Assembly (NCBI RefSeq): GCF_947242115.1
Contig: NC_074720.1
Span: 33,208,645-33,272,644 of the forward strand
Length of the DNA stretch: 64,000 bases
Origin: Biomphalaria glabrata
Taxonomy: Eukaryota; Mollusca; Gastropoda; Planorbidae
Direction of reading: 5' to 3'
Below, piece after piece: positions 1 through 10,867 of this stretch (its first letter is position 1; each line of letters begins with the position of its first letter). The position numbers were made by a program, and so were the translations under genes. The notes under the pieces are model-generated. The model was given only the letters and a program-made list of their open reading frames with translations, had not been told where the DNA came from and did not search any database.

Positions 1-819
1 CCCAGCCTATAATTTGCCTCTAATGTAACTCTCTTCTACAATATTTACAAAGCATTTATATCGAGTTACTCCGTCTGTCAGTCTGGTACACACTATATAC
101 ATCAGTTTCACCGCTGCCTTTCCAGTGGTCACTGAAGGCATTGTGTACTCACCATCCATTGTGTTTCTATTAGTTTAATTGACACACTATGCTGTTCATG
201 GGCGTAGCCAGGATTTATATGTGTGTGTGTATCTAGACTGGACATGGAGATTTTTTTTAAACTACAAAAAAACGTCGTAAATTATTTTTTTTTAAGTTGA
301 AGCGAGGCTTTTTTTTCGTAAAGTAGTTATAAGAATTAAAGTTTTTTTTTCAACCATAACCTATGTAACATATAATTTAATTTTAAATCTAGATATAGTA
401 ATTGAACATCAAAAATAAGAGTGATTTAAATCGTATGTGCTCTTACATTGTGTAAATACCAACATCTTGTTTTTTTAAGCTCTCAATACAGATATGTATA
501 CTATTAACCAGCATCTTCTCGGAATCAACCTTTTTGTTTTTAAAAAAATAGAACAAACTAATGCAAAATAAATGAAACAAGCTAACGATTACTAATAACA
601 AAGAAACACAACAGACTGGGCTTTGTTGTAGACATTCTTTTTAAATTATATATGAATCTTACATTTCATAAATTCAAACGACATTTCTTATTTCTCTATT
701 TTACTCGATCTGCCATGAAATGGTCAATACAAATATAGCCATAGTCTACTCTAATCAGAAGCCTTCATAGGTACAATCCTAACAGTAGATACATAGTATT
801 CTCTGTACTACTATAACAA
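1..819. other. 3' flank of the VWA gene, no gene seen
   Basis: No coding exon is recognisable. About 30-110 carries a worn fragment of the dispersed repeat found throughout the window (the stretch with 'gtctgtcagtctggtaca'). The rest is AT-rich with several T runs. It probably holds the 3' UTR and polyadenylation site of the minus-strand VWA gene that stops at 820, but no single site stands out. Confidence 0.5.
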
Positions 820-3800
820 TCAAAGATCATTTTCCTCACTGCTGTCACCATGGTAACGATGGTCTCTTGTTTGCTTTTCGTGATTTCGACAATTTCTGGG
901 CTTCTTCTCGTGACACAAACTTTTCAGCACGTGGATGATCTCCCTTGAAAGTCCAGTATAACTGTTGGGTTTGTCCGATACAACGATATAGTGTGGGTCT
1001 ATGCCCCATAACTCAGCCACATCATAGGGACTTGAACTCTGTTGAAGAACAACATACATTTATAAGAAATACAAAATAAATCCAACCTAAGACTTTGCTC
1101 CAGTCGCGCTTTATAACAAAGTTAGAGAAAAAACAACTTGAACATTGACTATGTTTTGTAGATTAGTATACAGCAGATGCCCCACAGAAACGCTTTAAAG
1201 ACCAGCTTAGACGCCAACTTGCCTTAGCTGACATAGAAGAGAGCACCTGGTTGCATGCGGCCTCAGAAAGAGACAGCTGGAGGTCACTCACAAAGGCCGT
1301 AGGATACACATTTGAGACCAAAAGAAAATCCACTGTAGAGGACAGACACAGACAAGAAAATCCTATTCGACAACCGACGGACATAGTTATGCTTGCCATG
1401 GATGTAGCAAAATGTTTAGGTCACAGCTAAGGCTACGTAACCACGGGAAATACTACATTCCTCATTAATCTTTGGATTCGAAGACAAGCCTTATTTTTAT
1501 TATTATTATTATTAGTAGTAGTACTAGTAGTAGTAGTATTAGTATTAGTATTATACAGCAGATAACTACTTGATGAGCAAAGAGGTCAAGGTTGTAAATA
1601 GCCTAATTTAAACTGGAATAAGGCATAAAGGAAGACCAAGGCTTGGGGGGGGGGGAAAGAAAGTGGAGACATGCGATAGCCTGTTGTCCAGACCTGAGAA
1701 TGTGACAAGAGCGTAATTTTGATAGGAAGGAATCGATGAATGAGCCCAAAGCCCTCCAAGGAAATAGTCTTGTTTAAAATCAGAGATTAAGGTTAAAGTA
1801 ACCACCGTGAAGTCTGGAATGTTCTTTGGGTGCAACCGCTGATACATTTCGTTTTTGTAATGTCTCAAGAAGCAAATGTTGTCAAGAGTTCATTTTGTCT
1901 CCAATAAAGTCGACACCCTTCAACATGAAACTTAGAAGTTTAGTCAGCAAAAAATTGATTGGGCTTTTATTTTTCAGTCCAATCCAATTTAAGATACTTT
2001 AAAATAACTGATATTTACACCACCAAGAGTTCTACCCGCATGGTATTATGAAATTATGAAGTTGAATTGGATCGATTCCAGTGGAATCGATGGTTTGATT
2101 TCTAATTTTGACAAGGTAATGTCAACTTTGTCTGTCAAAAGTTATTCGTTATTTCTCCCACACACAATCTCGGATCAAGCTGAAATTTTGCACAATCATT
2201 TATTTTACCTGACAAAACAAAAATCAATAAAATAAAAATAAACAAGTAACTTTTGGTAATTATTTATTTTATTTGGCATTGAACAAGGGAAAGTTGACTT
2301 GACTAATGCGGTGATATAAGTTGATTTCTTCCCATTTATACTTTGATGTTCGACGCTTTAAAGTTTGAAACTAACAATAAGTCTAAAACCTAATATTTTT
2401 ATAAGCACTTAGCTGGCTCAGTGGTAAATGCGTTAGCTTGAGGAGGCTTGCGCCCTCGAGTTCGAATACAGGTTGTTCATATTTTTTTAAAATTACATTT
2501 AACTAAAATGCGATCACTGTAACATTCACAGAGATACTCTCCTTCTTTCTACCGCCAGCTCTTTTTCACAACTGGTCCATGGAAGTGATAGGACAATAAC
2601 GTGTTGATAAAGCTATAAGTATAAAACTGCGCTAAACAAAAACAATTGGTTAAAATATTTCTAATCGCGCACATTTTTTATTGTTAACCTAGATTTATTA
2701 CAAATTTAATTACATGACTGATCTATTCTAATTGATACAACTACTCTAAATATAAACTATTTTTTAAAGTACTTTTTATTGTTTTGTAAATTGTATTTCA
2801 AGCACTACAGAAACACTATATCAAGTTACCTTAAGAACGAGAACTCTGATATCCCAGCCCAAATCTTTCACTCTATTGGCCTCAGCAATGGCTTGATATC
2901 TTTTCACTGGATGTCTAGAACCCTGCGCTGTCACCAAAAACACAACATTGTTTTGATGTTTTGGCCTGGTCTTAATGTTCCTCAAACCAAAGTATGTCCA
3001 AGATCCAGCCTGTAATGCCGAAAAACCATATTCATATTGATCATTTATATAGTATTATTGACCATATTCATATTGATCATTTATATAGTATTATTGACCA
3101 TATTCATATTGATCATTGATATTGTAATTATTGACCATATTCATATTGATCATGGATATAGTATTGATTTGTTTTACATGCATCACAAACTATTTAGAAA
3201 TCTAAGTTGGTTGCTCCTTGGTAAAAACATTGAGCTGACGTTCAATTTGAAATTACATACAAAATAAAACATTGCTTTGACTAAACGAGAAATTCCTTCT
3301 ATACAAATCCAGTTAGCTATTTCTTTTTGAAGGGCTTTCGTGCATACTTTCCTAGTAATGTGCTGGGGATCGACTCTCATCCATCCCAGTGTCTGTGGCT
3401 GCAAACAATAAACACTGTACAATCTCGTGAGGTGACATGGAAGAATTAGATGCAACTTTAGCCGGGTGGCTGAGTGTTAATGGTCTTGACTTCCAAACCC
3501 TTGGGTCGTCGGTTCGAATCATCATGAAGACTGGGATTTTTCATATTTAAAATCTTTAGGGCGCCATCTAGCACTAATGGGTACCTGACATAAGTTGGGG
3601 AAAAGTAAAGACGGTTGGTCATTGTGCTGGTCACATGACACCCTCGTTAACCGTGTACACAAGAACAGATGACCCTTGTATCATCTGCTCTACACATCGT
3701 AAGGTCTAAAAAGGGTACTTTAAATTATCTACAATATCAATTTAAGGTGAAATCCTGTTTTGAACATTTGACTCAATTTCACGTGTTACTCACGTTTGGC

Positions 3801-6800
3801 AGTAATCTCAGTTTCCACAAATGTTGTCCAGCGTTGACAGGTGAGGTCCAGGCAGGTAAAATTTCCAGAGACTGTTTACCACTGTAAGTGTAGGCTCCAA
3901 CCCTTAAGTTGTAAGTCAAAAAAGAAGTAAATTAGGAATTAAAATTTTGGTTCTACTTTCGGTTCCACTTTTTAAAATTCATTATATATATATATAATGG
4001 GATGTCCATATCTATAAGATTTAAGGGCGTTTTTTTTATACCTATATGTACTTTCCTCTTGCATTCTTGTTTCAGGTCTCCATATTATGTTAAGTAAGCG
4101 ACAGAAAAACACTGATGTCTTGGACCAGTTTGAAAAACAATTCAAGTATTTTAAAGACAAACTACACAAGGCTTCTCAGTATACCATACAAGGACATGAG
4201 TTAGCTATAAGTGCACATTTTACAAGCCAACATGGGCAGATTGCTGGTACAGTCAAGCGACTAAAGTTGGCTCGGGTTTGACACAATTTGAGACTTGTTC
4301 GTAATTATTCTCTTTTCTATTCGGCGACTTAATTAGAGAATGCTAACCCACTTGATGGTAGGTGGTATCGGAGCAGTCTGTGATTGCACAGTGTAGATGT
4401 GGACACTGGCCCCTATGGATCTCAATACGAAGCCTATATTGTAGAGAGCGAGGGAAACAGTGTCACATAGCTTACACGGTGTCCCTAACTCCAAATGCTA
4501 AGGTTGGATTTATCTGAAAGGTCACTAGATTAGTATCACAGTTACGTCTACAGCCCAGAATGTTGCCACAGCATTAGGGAAGGAGTGATCTTTCCAGCTC
4601 TTTTTGGAATCAGAGTCTATCTCAGGTTAGAAAAAATTTAAAGTCTTTTCAGCTCTGTTTGGATTCAGAGTCTATCTAGTCTATCTCAGGTTAGACAACA
4701 TGTTAGAGTTGAACTGTATATTCCCAAATACGCTCAAGATGTCTGTCGTTCAAGTGGCATCGCAAGCTAATTGTGCCAGGGCCGGATTTAAGGCAGGGAA
4801 GGCTAGGCTACAGCCCTGGGGAATTCACAAAAGGGGTTTCCACAAAGAGATTTTATATAGTCTTAAAATTTAGACGGTTTATCGACTCTTACTTTTTTTT
4901 TTCGAATTTTGTGTTCTTGTTTAGTCACATCAGATACTGAACGGACTCAAGAAGAAATTAAAACTACTGATTCATCAGGGCGCTTGACGCACAATGCGCA
5001 TTTCTTGTCTTTAGAGTTAAAAGAAACCATTTTACGGATGGCAACTTTTTCTTGGTCAAGAAGTTTCCACTTAATTTGTTCTCTTAATTTATAAATGCAG
5101 TTTTGGAACGTCGGAAGTGAGTCACCCCTGGTTTTACTCTCCACAAACTCAAAAACATACAGGGTAGGTTTATTTTTTTAAATTCTAAAATTGCCTATTA
5201 GATAATTGTTACTTTTTTTTAAATAGGTAAATAAGATACAATTTACAAATACTTTTTTTTTTCTTATAAAAATACGGCTTGCTATTAGCTATCAGTAATG
5301 ATTGTTATTAAGTATTTAAAAACATCGATTTTTATTAGGCTTTCGATGACGTGCAGGGGCCTCTACATATTTCAATCCGGCCCTGAATGGCGCACTGCAA
5401 GGACGAATATCTTTTGTCACTATGTATGCCCTTCATGTTGGTTGTTGGTAAACATCTCGTAGTTTAGCATTACCTAAATCTTATAACACAATGTCGTTTT
5501 AACCAACCTGGTATCAGTACTGTTGTACTCCGCAAGATAGTCCAAAACAATTTTTAGTTGGTCCTCCAGTATATTGAATTTTGTTCTAATATTTGTATCG
5601 TATTTAAAGCGACTGGATGCGGCATCACACGCTGGCTGAGATTGGTCAAGTAGGAACGTTAACTCTATCGGAGGACATGCAGGATCTGAAAATAAATTAT
5701 ATTACTTCCCTTGATTAAATTAAATCTCTCATTGATCAGAATTTCCTTGTTGTCACTGTGAAGCTTAAAAGGCCTTTGAGAGCACTTCCTATCTTATGAA
5801 ATCTAAAAACAACCATCGCAAAGCCATGGAACATCACGTGATGAAAACGTTTAAAGAATCCATTTATTAAATTTCACTACAATCAACTTTACGAAATTTC
5901 ATTTTGACCATTTAAAAAAAAGAAAGATTCCTCAATTATGGAAAAGGTATATAAAGCTATATAATACATTAATACGTATAATGCATACAGTTAACATTAT
6001 TGAGTAATAAAGCACACTATTTCATTGCTGTTTATTTACCTTTAGCCGCCGTTCTGTTGTCCATTAGTGGGGCCGTAATTGCTGTTGTGGAATCAGTAGC
6101 CGTAAACGCTGTTGTCAATGTTGCTGTTGTGGAATCAGTAGCCGTAAACGCTGTTGTCAATGTTTCTAATGTGGAATCAGTAGCCGTAAAAGATGTTGTC
6201 AATGTTGCTGTTGTGGAATCAGTAGCCATAAACGCTGTTGTCATTGTTGCTGTTGATGATGGTCTTGCAGTTGTCCATAATGCTTTAGTTGTTGTTTCCG
6301 ATACTGTAGTGGTCTGGGCAGAGGTTGATGAAGTGGTAGACATAGTGCACTTCTGATTAATAATGTCGTTGACTTTATCAGCCAGGCCATAATAGTTTTT
6401 GTCTTGTCCGGATATGATATTATTTTGATAGTCAGGGTCTATACTTGAAAGTTCAATGTCGTCAAGAGCATTCCGACTCTAAAAGGTAAAGAAAACAAAA
6501 ACAAAAACAAAAAAACCTTGATGGCCACCCACCAGGAAGAATGAAAATTCTGAATCTTAACCTCTGAACCTTCGCTGCAACAACGCTTAAACAAAACAGA
6601 AAATCTGGAGGGAAAATCAGCAGCCTGCACCCCTTAAAACGTTTGCACCAGAAGTCATATTAGAAACAAGTCAATAAAAAAAGCTATATTAGAGTAAATG
6701 GATAAAATTAGTTTGGATCAGTCATGTAATTAAATTTGTAATATATCAAGACCAACAATAATAAATCTGTGCAATTAGAAATATTTTTACCCATTGTTTT

Positions 6801-9800
6801 TTGTTTAGCGCAATTTCCTGGTATTAGCTTTCTCAATTCGTTATGATTCAATCACTTGTCTGGACCAGTCGAAAAAGGGGTGTGGGGGAAAAGAAGGGGG
6901 TATCAGTGTAAATGTTACTGTGATCACTTTTTAAATGCATTTATATATCTATATAAAATGACCCGGATTCGAACTCAAACTCGAAAATCACCCCAAGCCT
7001 CCAAAAGGCAAACACACTAACCCCTGTGCCAGGGAAGCGCTCATGAAAATAAAAGATTTTATAGGAATACCAAAGGCGATCTTCTTTGGCAAGCACATAG
7101 GTGCCCCCCCCCCCCCCCACCCGGAAGCGCTATAAAGATCAATCCCGGGGCCATTTCGACCTCACTGCAATAGAGGAAAGTAGATGGCAGCAGATGGCTT
7201 CTAAAAGAGACAGCTGGAGAGCTCTCACAAAAAACTGCGGGACAAACGTTTGAGACTCAAAGAAAAGCCATTATTGAAGACAGGCGCAGAAGACGGAAAG
7301 AAAACGTAAATAGACTGACAGCGGACAACGCATTTGTCTGCACAAGATGAGGGAAAATATGTAGGTCGCAAATGGATCTGCATTCAGAAAGAGATTTTTA
7401 CCTGCAGTGCTATGACAATGATTCTCCATCCCAGACTCTTGACTCTGTTGGCCTCGGCAATGGCTTGAGTCCTTCTTGTTGTATAACTTGATCCCTGGGA
7501 TGTGATGAGAAACAGCAAACTGTCGTTGTATCTCGGTCCTGTCACAATGTTACGTAAGCCAGAGGAGGTCCACGAGCCAGACTGGTAGGGAGAGTAGCAT
7601 TCATTTCATTCTTGCAATTTGTCTTTGTCTCAACATACTTGTGGTTTAATTCTATTGAAGTTTAGCGTATGTCTAGTCTAACGTGATTAATGTCCAAAGT
7701 ATTTCTAGAGAATGTTTCTTATAGTCTAACTTACTTATGGTTTAACTTATTCTTAGTTAACTATGTTTATGGTGCAAGCGTATCTGGAGCTTAACTTACT
7801 TAAATGACAATTTTTGTAACTTACTTGTGATTCAAATTCATTCCTACTTAGCTTCAAATTTAATTTGATTTAAGAAATGAATTTAAACTATTATACTAGT
7901 TTATGTAAATATTAAAATACTGCATTCCTCATTAATCTTCGGACTCGAAGACAAGCCTTATTATGTAAATAATGAATTTCCTCATGCTATATCTGATACA
8001 GTTGTTCCACTGTATTACGTAAATCATATTGATAGTAATTATTATTAAACCACTAATCCATCTTATGGTTTAAAAGTACTACCGTAGTATATGGTTTATA
8101 TGGTATGCAAATAAATTCCGAAAGAACTCAAACTATGACCAATAGCAAACAGGACTTTCAAAGGGAGATCAGTATTGGAGGTGAAAAACTGACAGGTGTT
8201 AATAGTTTCAAATACCTCGGAGCTATTGTCTCAGATGTGGGAACCAAACCTGAACTACTGGGCCGAATAGCACAGTCTACAGAAGCACTTGCAAAACTTA
8301 AAATAATCTGGAAAGACAAAAGGCTTAGCCCTCGGCACCAAAATCAGACTGATGCGCTCCCTGGTCATGGTAACATTTTTATATTCTTTTGAGTCTTGAA
8401 CGCGGACTGCAGAGCTAGAGAGGAGGATCCTAGCAATGAAATTGAGACCTAGCGGTCCAACAGACTAAAGGTAAAGGTAAAGGTACTGTACTTTAATCGT
8501 ACTGCTATTCGAGCTCAATCTGCTCATGTTTGAAGTACTAATTATTCTAAAATTGAAGGTAATTAATAACAAAACTATAAACTCTACTGTTGTCTACCTT
8601 ATAAAGTACTTACACATTTTGTTCATTATTGTGCACAATACATATAGATGTTGTTCACAATCTCGTTATGTACTTACCCATGTTGTTACTTGTCTTATAT
8701 AGTAAGTATAAATTGCTTACATATTTTCTTCATTATTATTAAGTAATTATGCAAGTCTTTTTATGCCAATGCCTAACAATATGATATGTTTTTGTTTAGG
8801 CTCTTTCTCTTTCCTATATTCTAATTAAAAAATATTTGTGAAATAGTGAATTAAAAAAACAACTTTGTTAGGGTTTGAGACAAGTTATTTCTCAACTTAC
8901 GCTAGAGATACTGCGCAACTTTTCCAATGTGTTCGTTATATTGGTGGGAGGTGACCAGTAGGGTATAATCTCAATTGACTCAGCACCGCTGTAGCCATAC
9001 GCCCCGATGCTATATCAAATAAACATATCAAAGAAACATTAGAATAAAAGAACATTTTATAATGCAACAAATTTTAAAAGAGCTAGGCGGAAGTGTGGTG
9101 ATCTTTTGTTTTAAAGTTTGGTGACGTCCCTGCAGGGGGTTCGGTAAGAACTAAAATCTCTAGATATATACTCAAACAAGCTAAGTAATATATACTAGAG
9201 TAATCTGGATCTATATCTTTTATTTCAGGCCTTATAGTATTTTTTGTTGACATGTTGACATTTTGCATGGGCAAAAGTTTCGCTATTGCTTCATTTTAAA
9301 AATGTTTCTGAGGACCCCCCCTCCTCACATATCGAAGGCCCTAGTACGGTGCTTAGTTTGCCTATGCCTAAGGCCGGCCCTGGTATATGGTAGTATAACA
9401 TTAAGGAGCTGACAGGAAGCGAACAGCATAATATACACTATTACCACAAATCCAATAACATTGGTCTAGACTAGTAATTTGAAGAATGAACGTGTTAAGT
9501 AAGAGTAAGACATACGAATCATAGACTTGGTCTAGATCTAGATCTAGAAATTTAGACCTAGTCTAAATCTATATTTAGAAATTTACATCTACTCTACATC
9601 TAGAATTACAGATCTAGAACTCTACGATCTAATATTTTTAAAACCCATTTGCATAAAGCAGCTTTCATTCTCATGCATGCTCAGTGCGATGTAGTCCAAT
9701 ATATTAAGCGATATTATTGGGGACACGTACGTATCTGGGAGGTATCCGTGCTAATTTCAGGTGATCACTTAACGTAGCTCTGCTTTCAACCTAGTTCTAT

Positions 9801-10826
9801 TTGAAATCATTTTTCCAGAAGAGTTAGAAGAGTCTAATTATCGATGACGTGTTGTCCTGTTTGCTTTTAATTAATAAATTTCGCCGATTTTTTTTTTAAT
9901 TTTATCGCTTTAAAGTTTAAACAATCAAAACAAGACCATTGCTTGGATATTCCTAGTCCATGGATGAATTCGACGGGGGCCATCTCTGAGTTTGTGTAAT
10001 AACCCAAACATTCTTTGTAATCTTGTTTTAAATTAATCATTCATTGGTCATTAAGTGTGAAGTAATCGCTCTTTCAAGAAGTCGACACCTTCATAAAGGA
10101 GGAATATTAAAAAAAAAAAATTTTTTTTGTTTGGTGTTAATAAATGATTACACCTCAAATATTGTCTATATGTAAAGATAAAAGTGTGTGAAATAATAGT
10201 ATTTTACCACAAAAAAAAATAATAAAAGGGTTAACAGAAATCAAATACCTGATGTTTGCGCTATTGTAAAGGACAATATTGTTAATAATGAAATTCAGCT
10301 GTTCATCCAGTATATCAAAGTTTGCTAACAGGTCCGTAGTTGAGGCTGCGTAACGGGCATTCTCAGACTGGTCAAGTAAAAAGGACAACTCCATGGGAGG
10401 ACAACCTAGTTTAAAGATGGATTTCTAAATTTAGAAAAACAAAACTGTCCAAAAATCTATTGTAATCTATAAACTTTCCGCCCATTTATCTATTTATTAT
10501 CCTTTCTATCAATCTAGCTACCCCAGCTATGGATGGACATTCTAGCCACTAGTCAAAGATGAATTGTTAAATTTTAAAAATCTTATGTATTCTAATGGAA
10601 TTTAATCTCTTTATCTATTTATCAATGCATCGCCCATTCATTCCATTTATGAATAAACAACATAACTATTATTTAGGAGTCCTTTTAAATAAAGAAATGA
10701 CAGCATCGATACTTTTGGACTCTGAATATTTATAAAATACGTATTTTGGGTATTAATAAACTTACCCTGAGTAACTCCGCAGAAAATATGGCTCATTATT
10801 GTTAGGAAATAAAGAATTAACTCCAT
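820..10826 (-). CDS. Secreted protein with two VWA domains and a Thr-rich linker (9 exons)
   Basis: Predicted coding exons on the minus strand: 10766-10826, 10249-10405, 8901-9009, 7402-7581, 6040-6478, 5508-5685, 3794-3902, 2830-3009 and 820-1038. They total 1632 nt (543 residues plus stop) and every junction has GT/AG and a continuous frame. Exon 1 is a signal peptide (MELILYFLTI..., hydrophobic, then GVTQG). Two VWA domains follow, each opening with C-P-P-x-E-L-x-F-L-L-D-Q-S, separated by a Thr-rich linker. VWA domains normally bind extracellular matrix or protein ligands, so an extracellular role is likely, but the ligand is unknown. Both domains lack the usual MIDAS Asp (V-T-D-G reads V-T-A-Q-G or I-T-S-Q-G), so metal-dependent binding is doubtful. 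An in-frame ATG four codons upstream (10,836-10,838) is an alternative start. A collagen-VI-like or matrilin-like annotation would fit the fold only loosely. Confidence 0.82.
1175..1510 (+). mobile_element. Decayed LINE 3' end with zinc-finger tail
   Basis: Reads in frames shifted against each other. The first part (RFKDQLRRQLALADIEE, RDSWRSL) is the C-terminal part of an APE-type LINE polyprotein. The second contains a C-x2-C finger, ACHGCSKMFRSQLRLRNHG, followed by a (TTA)n-like tail at 1490-1540. At least one frameshift and no open frame, so it is dead. It lies antisense in the last intron of the VWA gene. Confidence 0.65.
2145..2740 (+). repeat. Dispersed repeat with an internal tRNA-like segment (SINE-like)
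   Basis: About 0.6 kb. It shares ordered blocks with at least eight other places in the window: 'aatctcggatcaag', then 'gaacaagggaaag', then 'cgctttaaagt', then a tRNA-like stretch with A-box-like 'tggctcagtgg' (about 2417) and B-box-like 'gagttcgaat' (about 2458), then 'aactggtcc' and 'gcgctaa.caaaaacaatt'. The tRNA-like part sits in the middle rather than at one end, so the element is either composite or two SINEs joined. It lies in the last intron of the VWA gene. Confidence 0.6.
3024..3170. repeat. 36-bp minisatellite, about 3.5 copies
   Basis: Imperfect direct repeats built on 'catattcatattgatcat' followed by 'atatagtattattgac'. They lie just 5' (on the minus strand) of the exon 8 acceptor of the VWA gene. 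The hydrophobic open frame across them is a repeat artefact. Confidence 0.8.
3455..3720 (+). repeat. tRNA-derived SINE
   Basis: The head resembles a tRNA with A-box-like 'ggtggctgagtgttaatgg' and B-box 'ggttcgaatc'. The body reads 'acctgacataagttgggg' ... 'gacaccctcgttaacc' ... 'atcatctgc' and ends near 'aaggtctaaaaagg'. The same body occurs in both orientations inside every array unit. It lies in the VWA gene intron between exons 7 and 8. Confidence 0.75.
3903..4777. other. Intron sequence, no recognised element
   Basis: Intron between exons 6 and 7 of the VWA gene. It contains a short (AT)n run at about 3985-4000 and a 64-codon plus-strand frame at 4087-4281 (MLSKRQKNTDVLDQFEKQF...) that I do not recognise. 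The frame has a coding-like composition but no supporting context and may be the relic of a mobile element. 4,600-4,700 carries a short direct duplication of 'cagctctttttggaatcagagtctatctcagg'-like sequence. Confidence 0.35.
4778..5385. mobile_element. Non-autonomous hAT-like DNA transposon, CAGGGCCGG family
   Basis: 608 bp with terminal inverted repeats: left 'cagggccggattta', right 'tcaatccggccctg'. The flanking 8-mers 'aattgtgc' and 'aatggcgc' match at six of eight positions, as expected for an aged 8-bp hAT target duplication. No transposase is visible; the frames inside (for example 4909-5094) are not recognisable. It lies in the VWA gene intron between exons 6 and 7. Confidence 0.7.
6040..6478 (-). 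other. Exon 5: end of first VWA domain plus mucin-like Thr-rich linker
   Basis: The exon is 439 nt. It starts in phase 0 after a clear polypyrimidine acceptor with SRNALDDIEL..., the last strand and helix of VWA 1, and closes at Cys (NQKC). About 95 residues follow in which Thr, Ser and Ala dominate, including four imperfect repeats of about 14-15 residues around TLTTAFTATDSTTA. Such a segment is expected to be heavily O-glycosylated and to act as a stiff spacer. The DNA repeats are about 45 bp and could change number by slippage. The opposite-strand frame at 6000-6356 is only the shadow of this repeat. Confidence 0.8.
6715..7075 (-). repeat. Dispersed repeat, minus-strand copy
   Basis: Reverse-orientation partial copy of the 2145-2740 family. 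It contains 'gttttttgtttagcgcaat', the reverse B-box 'ggattcgaactc' at about 6964 and the reverse A-box region 'gtgccagggaagcgctcatg'. It is followed by a C run of about 15 near 7105. It lies in the VWA gene intron between exons 4 and 5. Confidence 0.55.
7150..7395 (+). mobile_element. LINE C-terminal remnant next to exon 4
   Basis: Encodes pieces such as RDSWRALTK, RAIIEDRRRR and a damaged finger (AFVCTR-stop-GKICRSQMDL), homologous to the 1175-1510 remnant and to the C-terminal end of the LINE at 55,931-59,992. It is antisense to the VWA gene. It ends within about 12 bp of the exon 4 splice donor (7402), so the insertion came very close to the coding sequence. Confidence 0.6.
7915..7975 (+). 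mobile_element. LINE 3'-terminal fragment
   Basis: 'cattcctcattaatcttcgg' followed by 'actcgaagacaagccttatt' closely matches the sequence just before the A/T-rich tail of the remnant at 1455-1495. It is a short 3' end left by a 5'-truncated insertion in the VWA intron between exons 3 and 4. Confidence 0.55.
8105..8470 (+). mobile_element. LINE reverse-transcriptase fragment
   Basis: An open stretch (8105-8392) reads KLTGVNSFKYLGAIVSDVG, then ELLGRIAQSTEALAKLK, the post-palm 'FKYLG' region typical of APE-type LINE reverse transcriptases. After a frameshift it continues with FESWTRTAELERRILAME-like sequence up to about 8470. Truncated on both sides and not functional. It lies antisense in the VWA intron between exons 3 and 4. 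Confidence 0.7.
9300..9382. mobile_element. End fragment of a CAGGGCCGG-type hAT element
   Basis: 'gcctatgcctaaggccggccctg' is a right terminal repeat of the family seen whole at 4778-5385. I could not find the matching left end with confidence; it may lie near 9,080-9,130. It lies in the VWA intron between exons 2 and 3. Confidence 0.4.
9383..10248. other. Intron sequence, no element recognised
   Basis: Part of the intron between exons 2 and 3 of the VWA gene. 9,515-9,620 is rich in 'tctagatctag' and 'agatctaga' motifs, a local cluster of short palindromes. The remainder is AT-rich with A/T runs near 10,110. No gene or known repeat was seen. Confidence 0.4.
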
Positions 10827-10867
10827 TTTTAGAAACATTTCTTGTACAAAGTCAATCCGCTGAAAAT

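Larger units (their letters stand above)
820..5685 (-). other. Exons 6-9: second VWA domain and C-terminal tail
   Basis: Exon 6 (5508-5685, 178 nt) gives DPACPPIELTFLLDQSQPAC. Exon 7 (3794-3902, 109 nt) gives VGAYTYSGKQSLEILPAW. Exon 8 (2830-3009, 180 nt) gives NVVFLVTAQGSRHP and helix AIAEANRVKDLGWDI. Exon 9 (820-1038) gives SSSPYDVAELWGIDPHYIVV, a closing helix with Cys, and a short basic/acidic tail (RNHEKQTRDHRYHGD...ENDL). Exons 7 and 8 have exactly the lengths of exons 3 and 4. Extra cysteines near residue 15 of the domain and in the tail (LKSLC, RNC) could form an additional disulphide. Confidence 0.8.
7402..10405 (-). other. Exons 2-4: first VWA domain
   Basis: Exon 2 (10249-10405, 157 nt) gives GCPPMELSFLLDQSENA and helix 1. 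Exon 3 (8901-9009, 109 nt) gives IGAYGYSGAESIEIIP. Exon 4 (7402-7581, 180 nt) gives SGSWTSSGLRN and the LLFLITSQGSS strand, then helix AIAEANRVKSLGWRI. The C-terminal strand and closing Cys (INQKC) lie at the start of exon 5. This is the usual alpha/beta order of a VWA domain. DxSxS is degenerate (DQSEN) and the second MIDAS Asp is replaced by Ser, so the metal site looks lost. The intron phases match those of the second domain. Confidence 0.8.

Noticed and set aside
2406-2475. Possible tRNA genes (also at 3455, 13350, 28160 and similar places)
   Set aside because: A- and B-box-like sequence is present but the cloverleaf is incomplete and each is embedded in a repeated element; these are SINE parts.
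4087-4281. 64-codon frame MLSKRQKNTDVL
   Set aside because: Coding-like composition but no family recognised, no splice or promoter context, and it lies antisense inside a VWA intron; too weak for a gene call.
6000-6356. 118-codon plus-strand frame rich in Val and Ala
   Set aside because: Antisense shadow of the Thr-rich linker exon, which has splice sites and continues the VWA domain.
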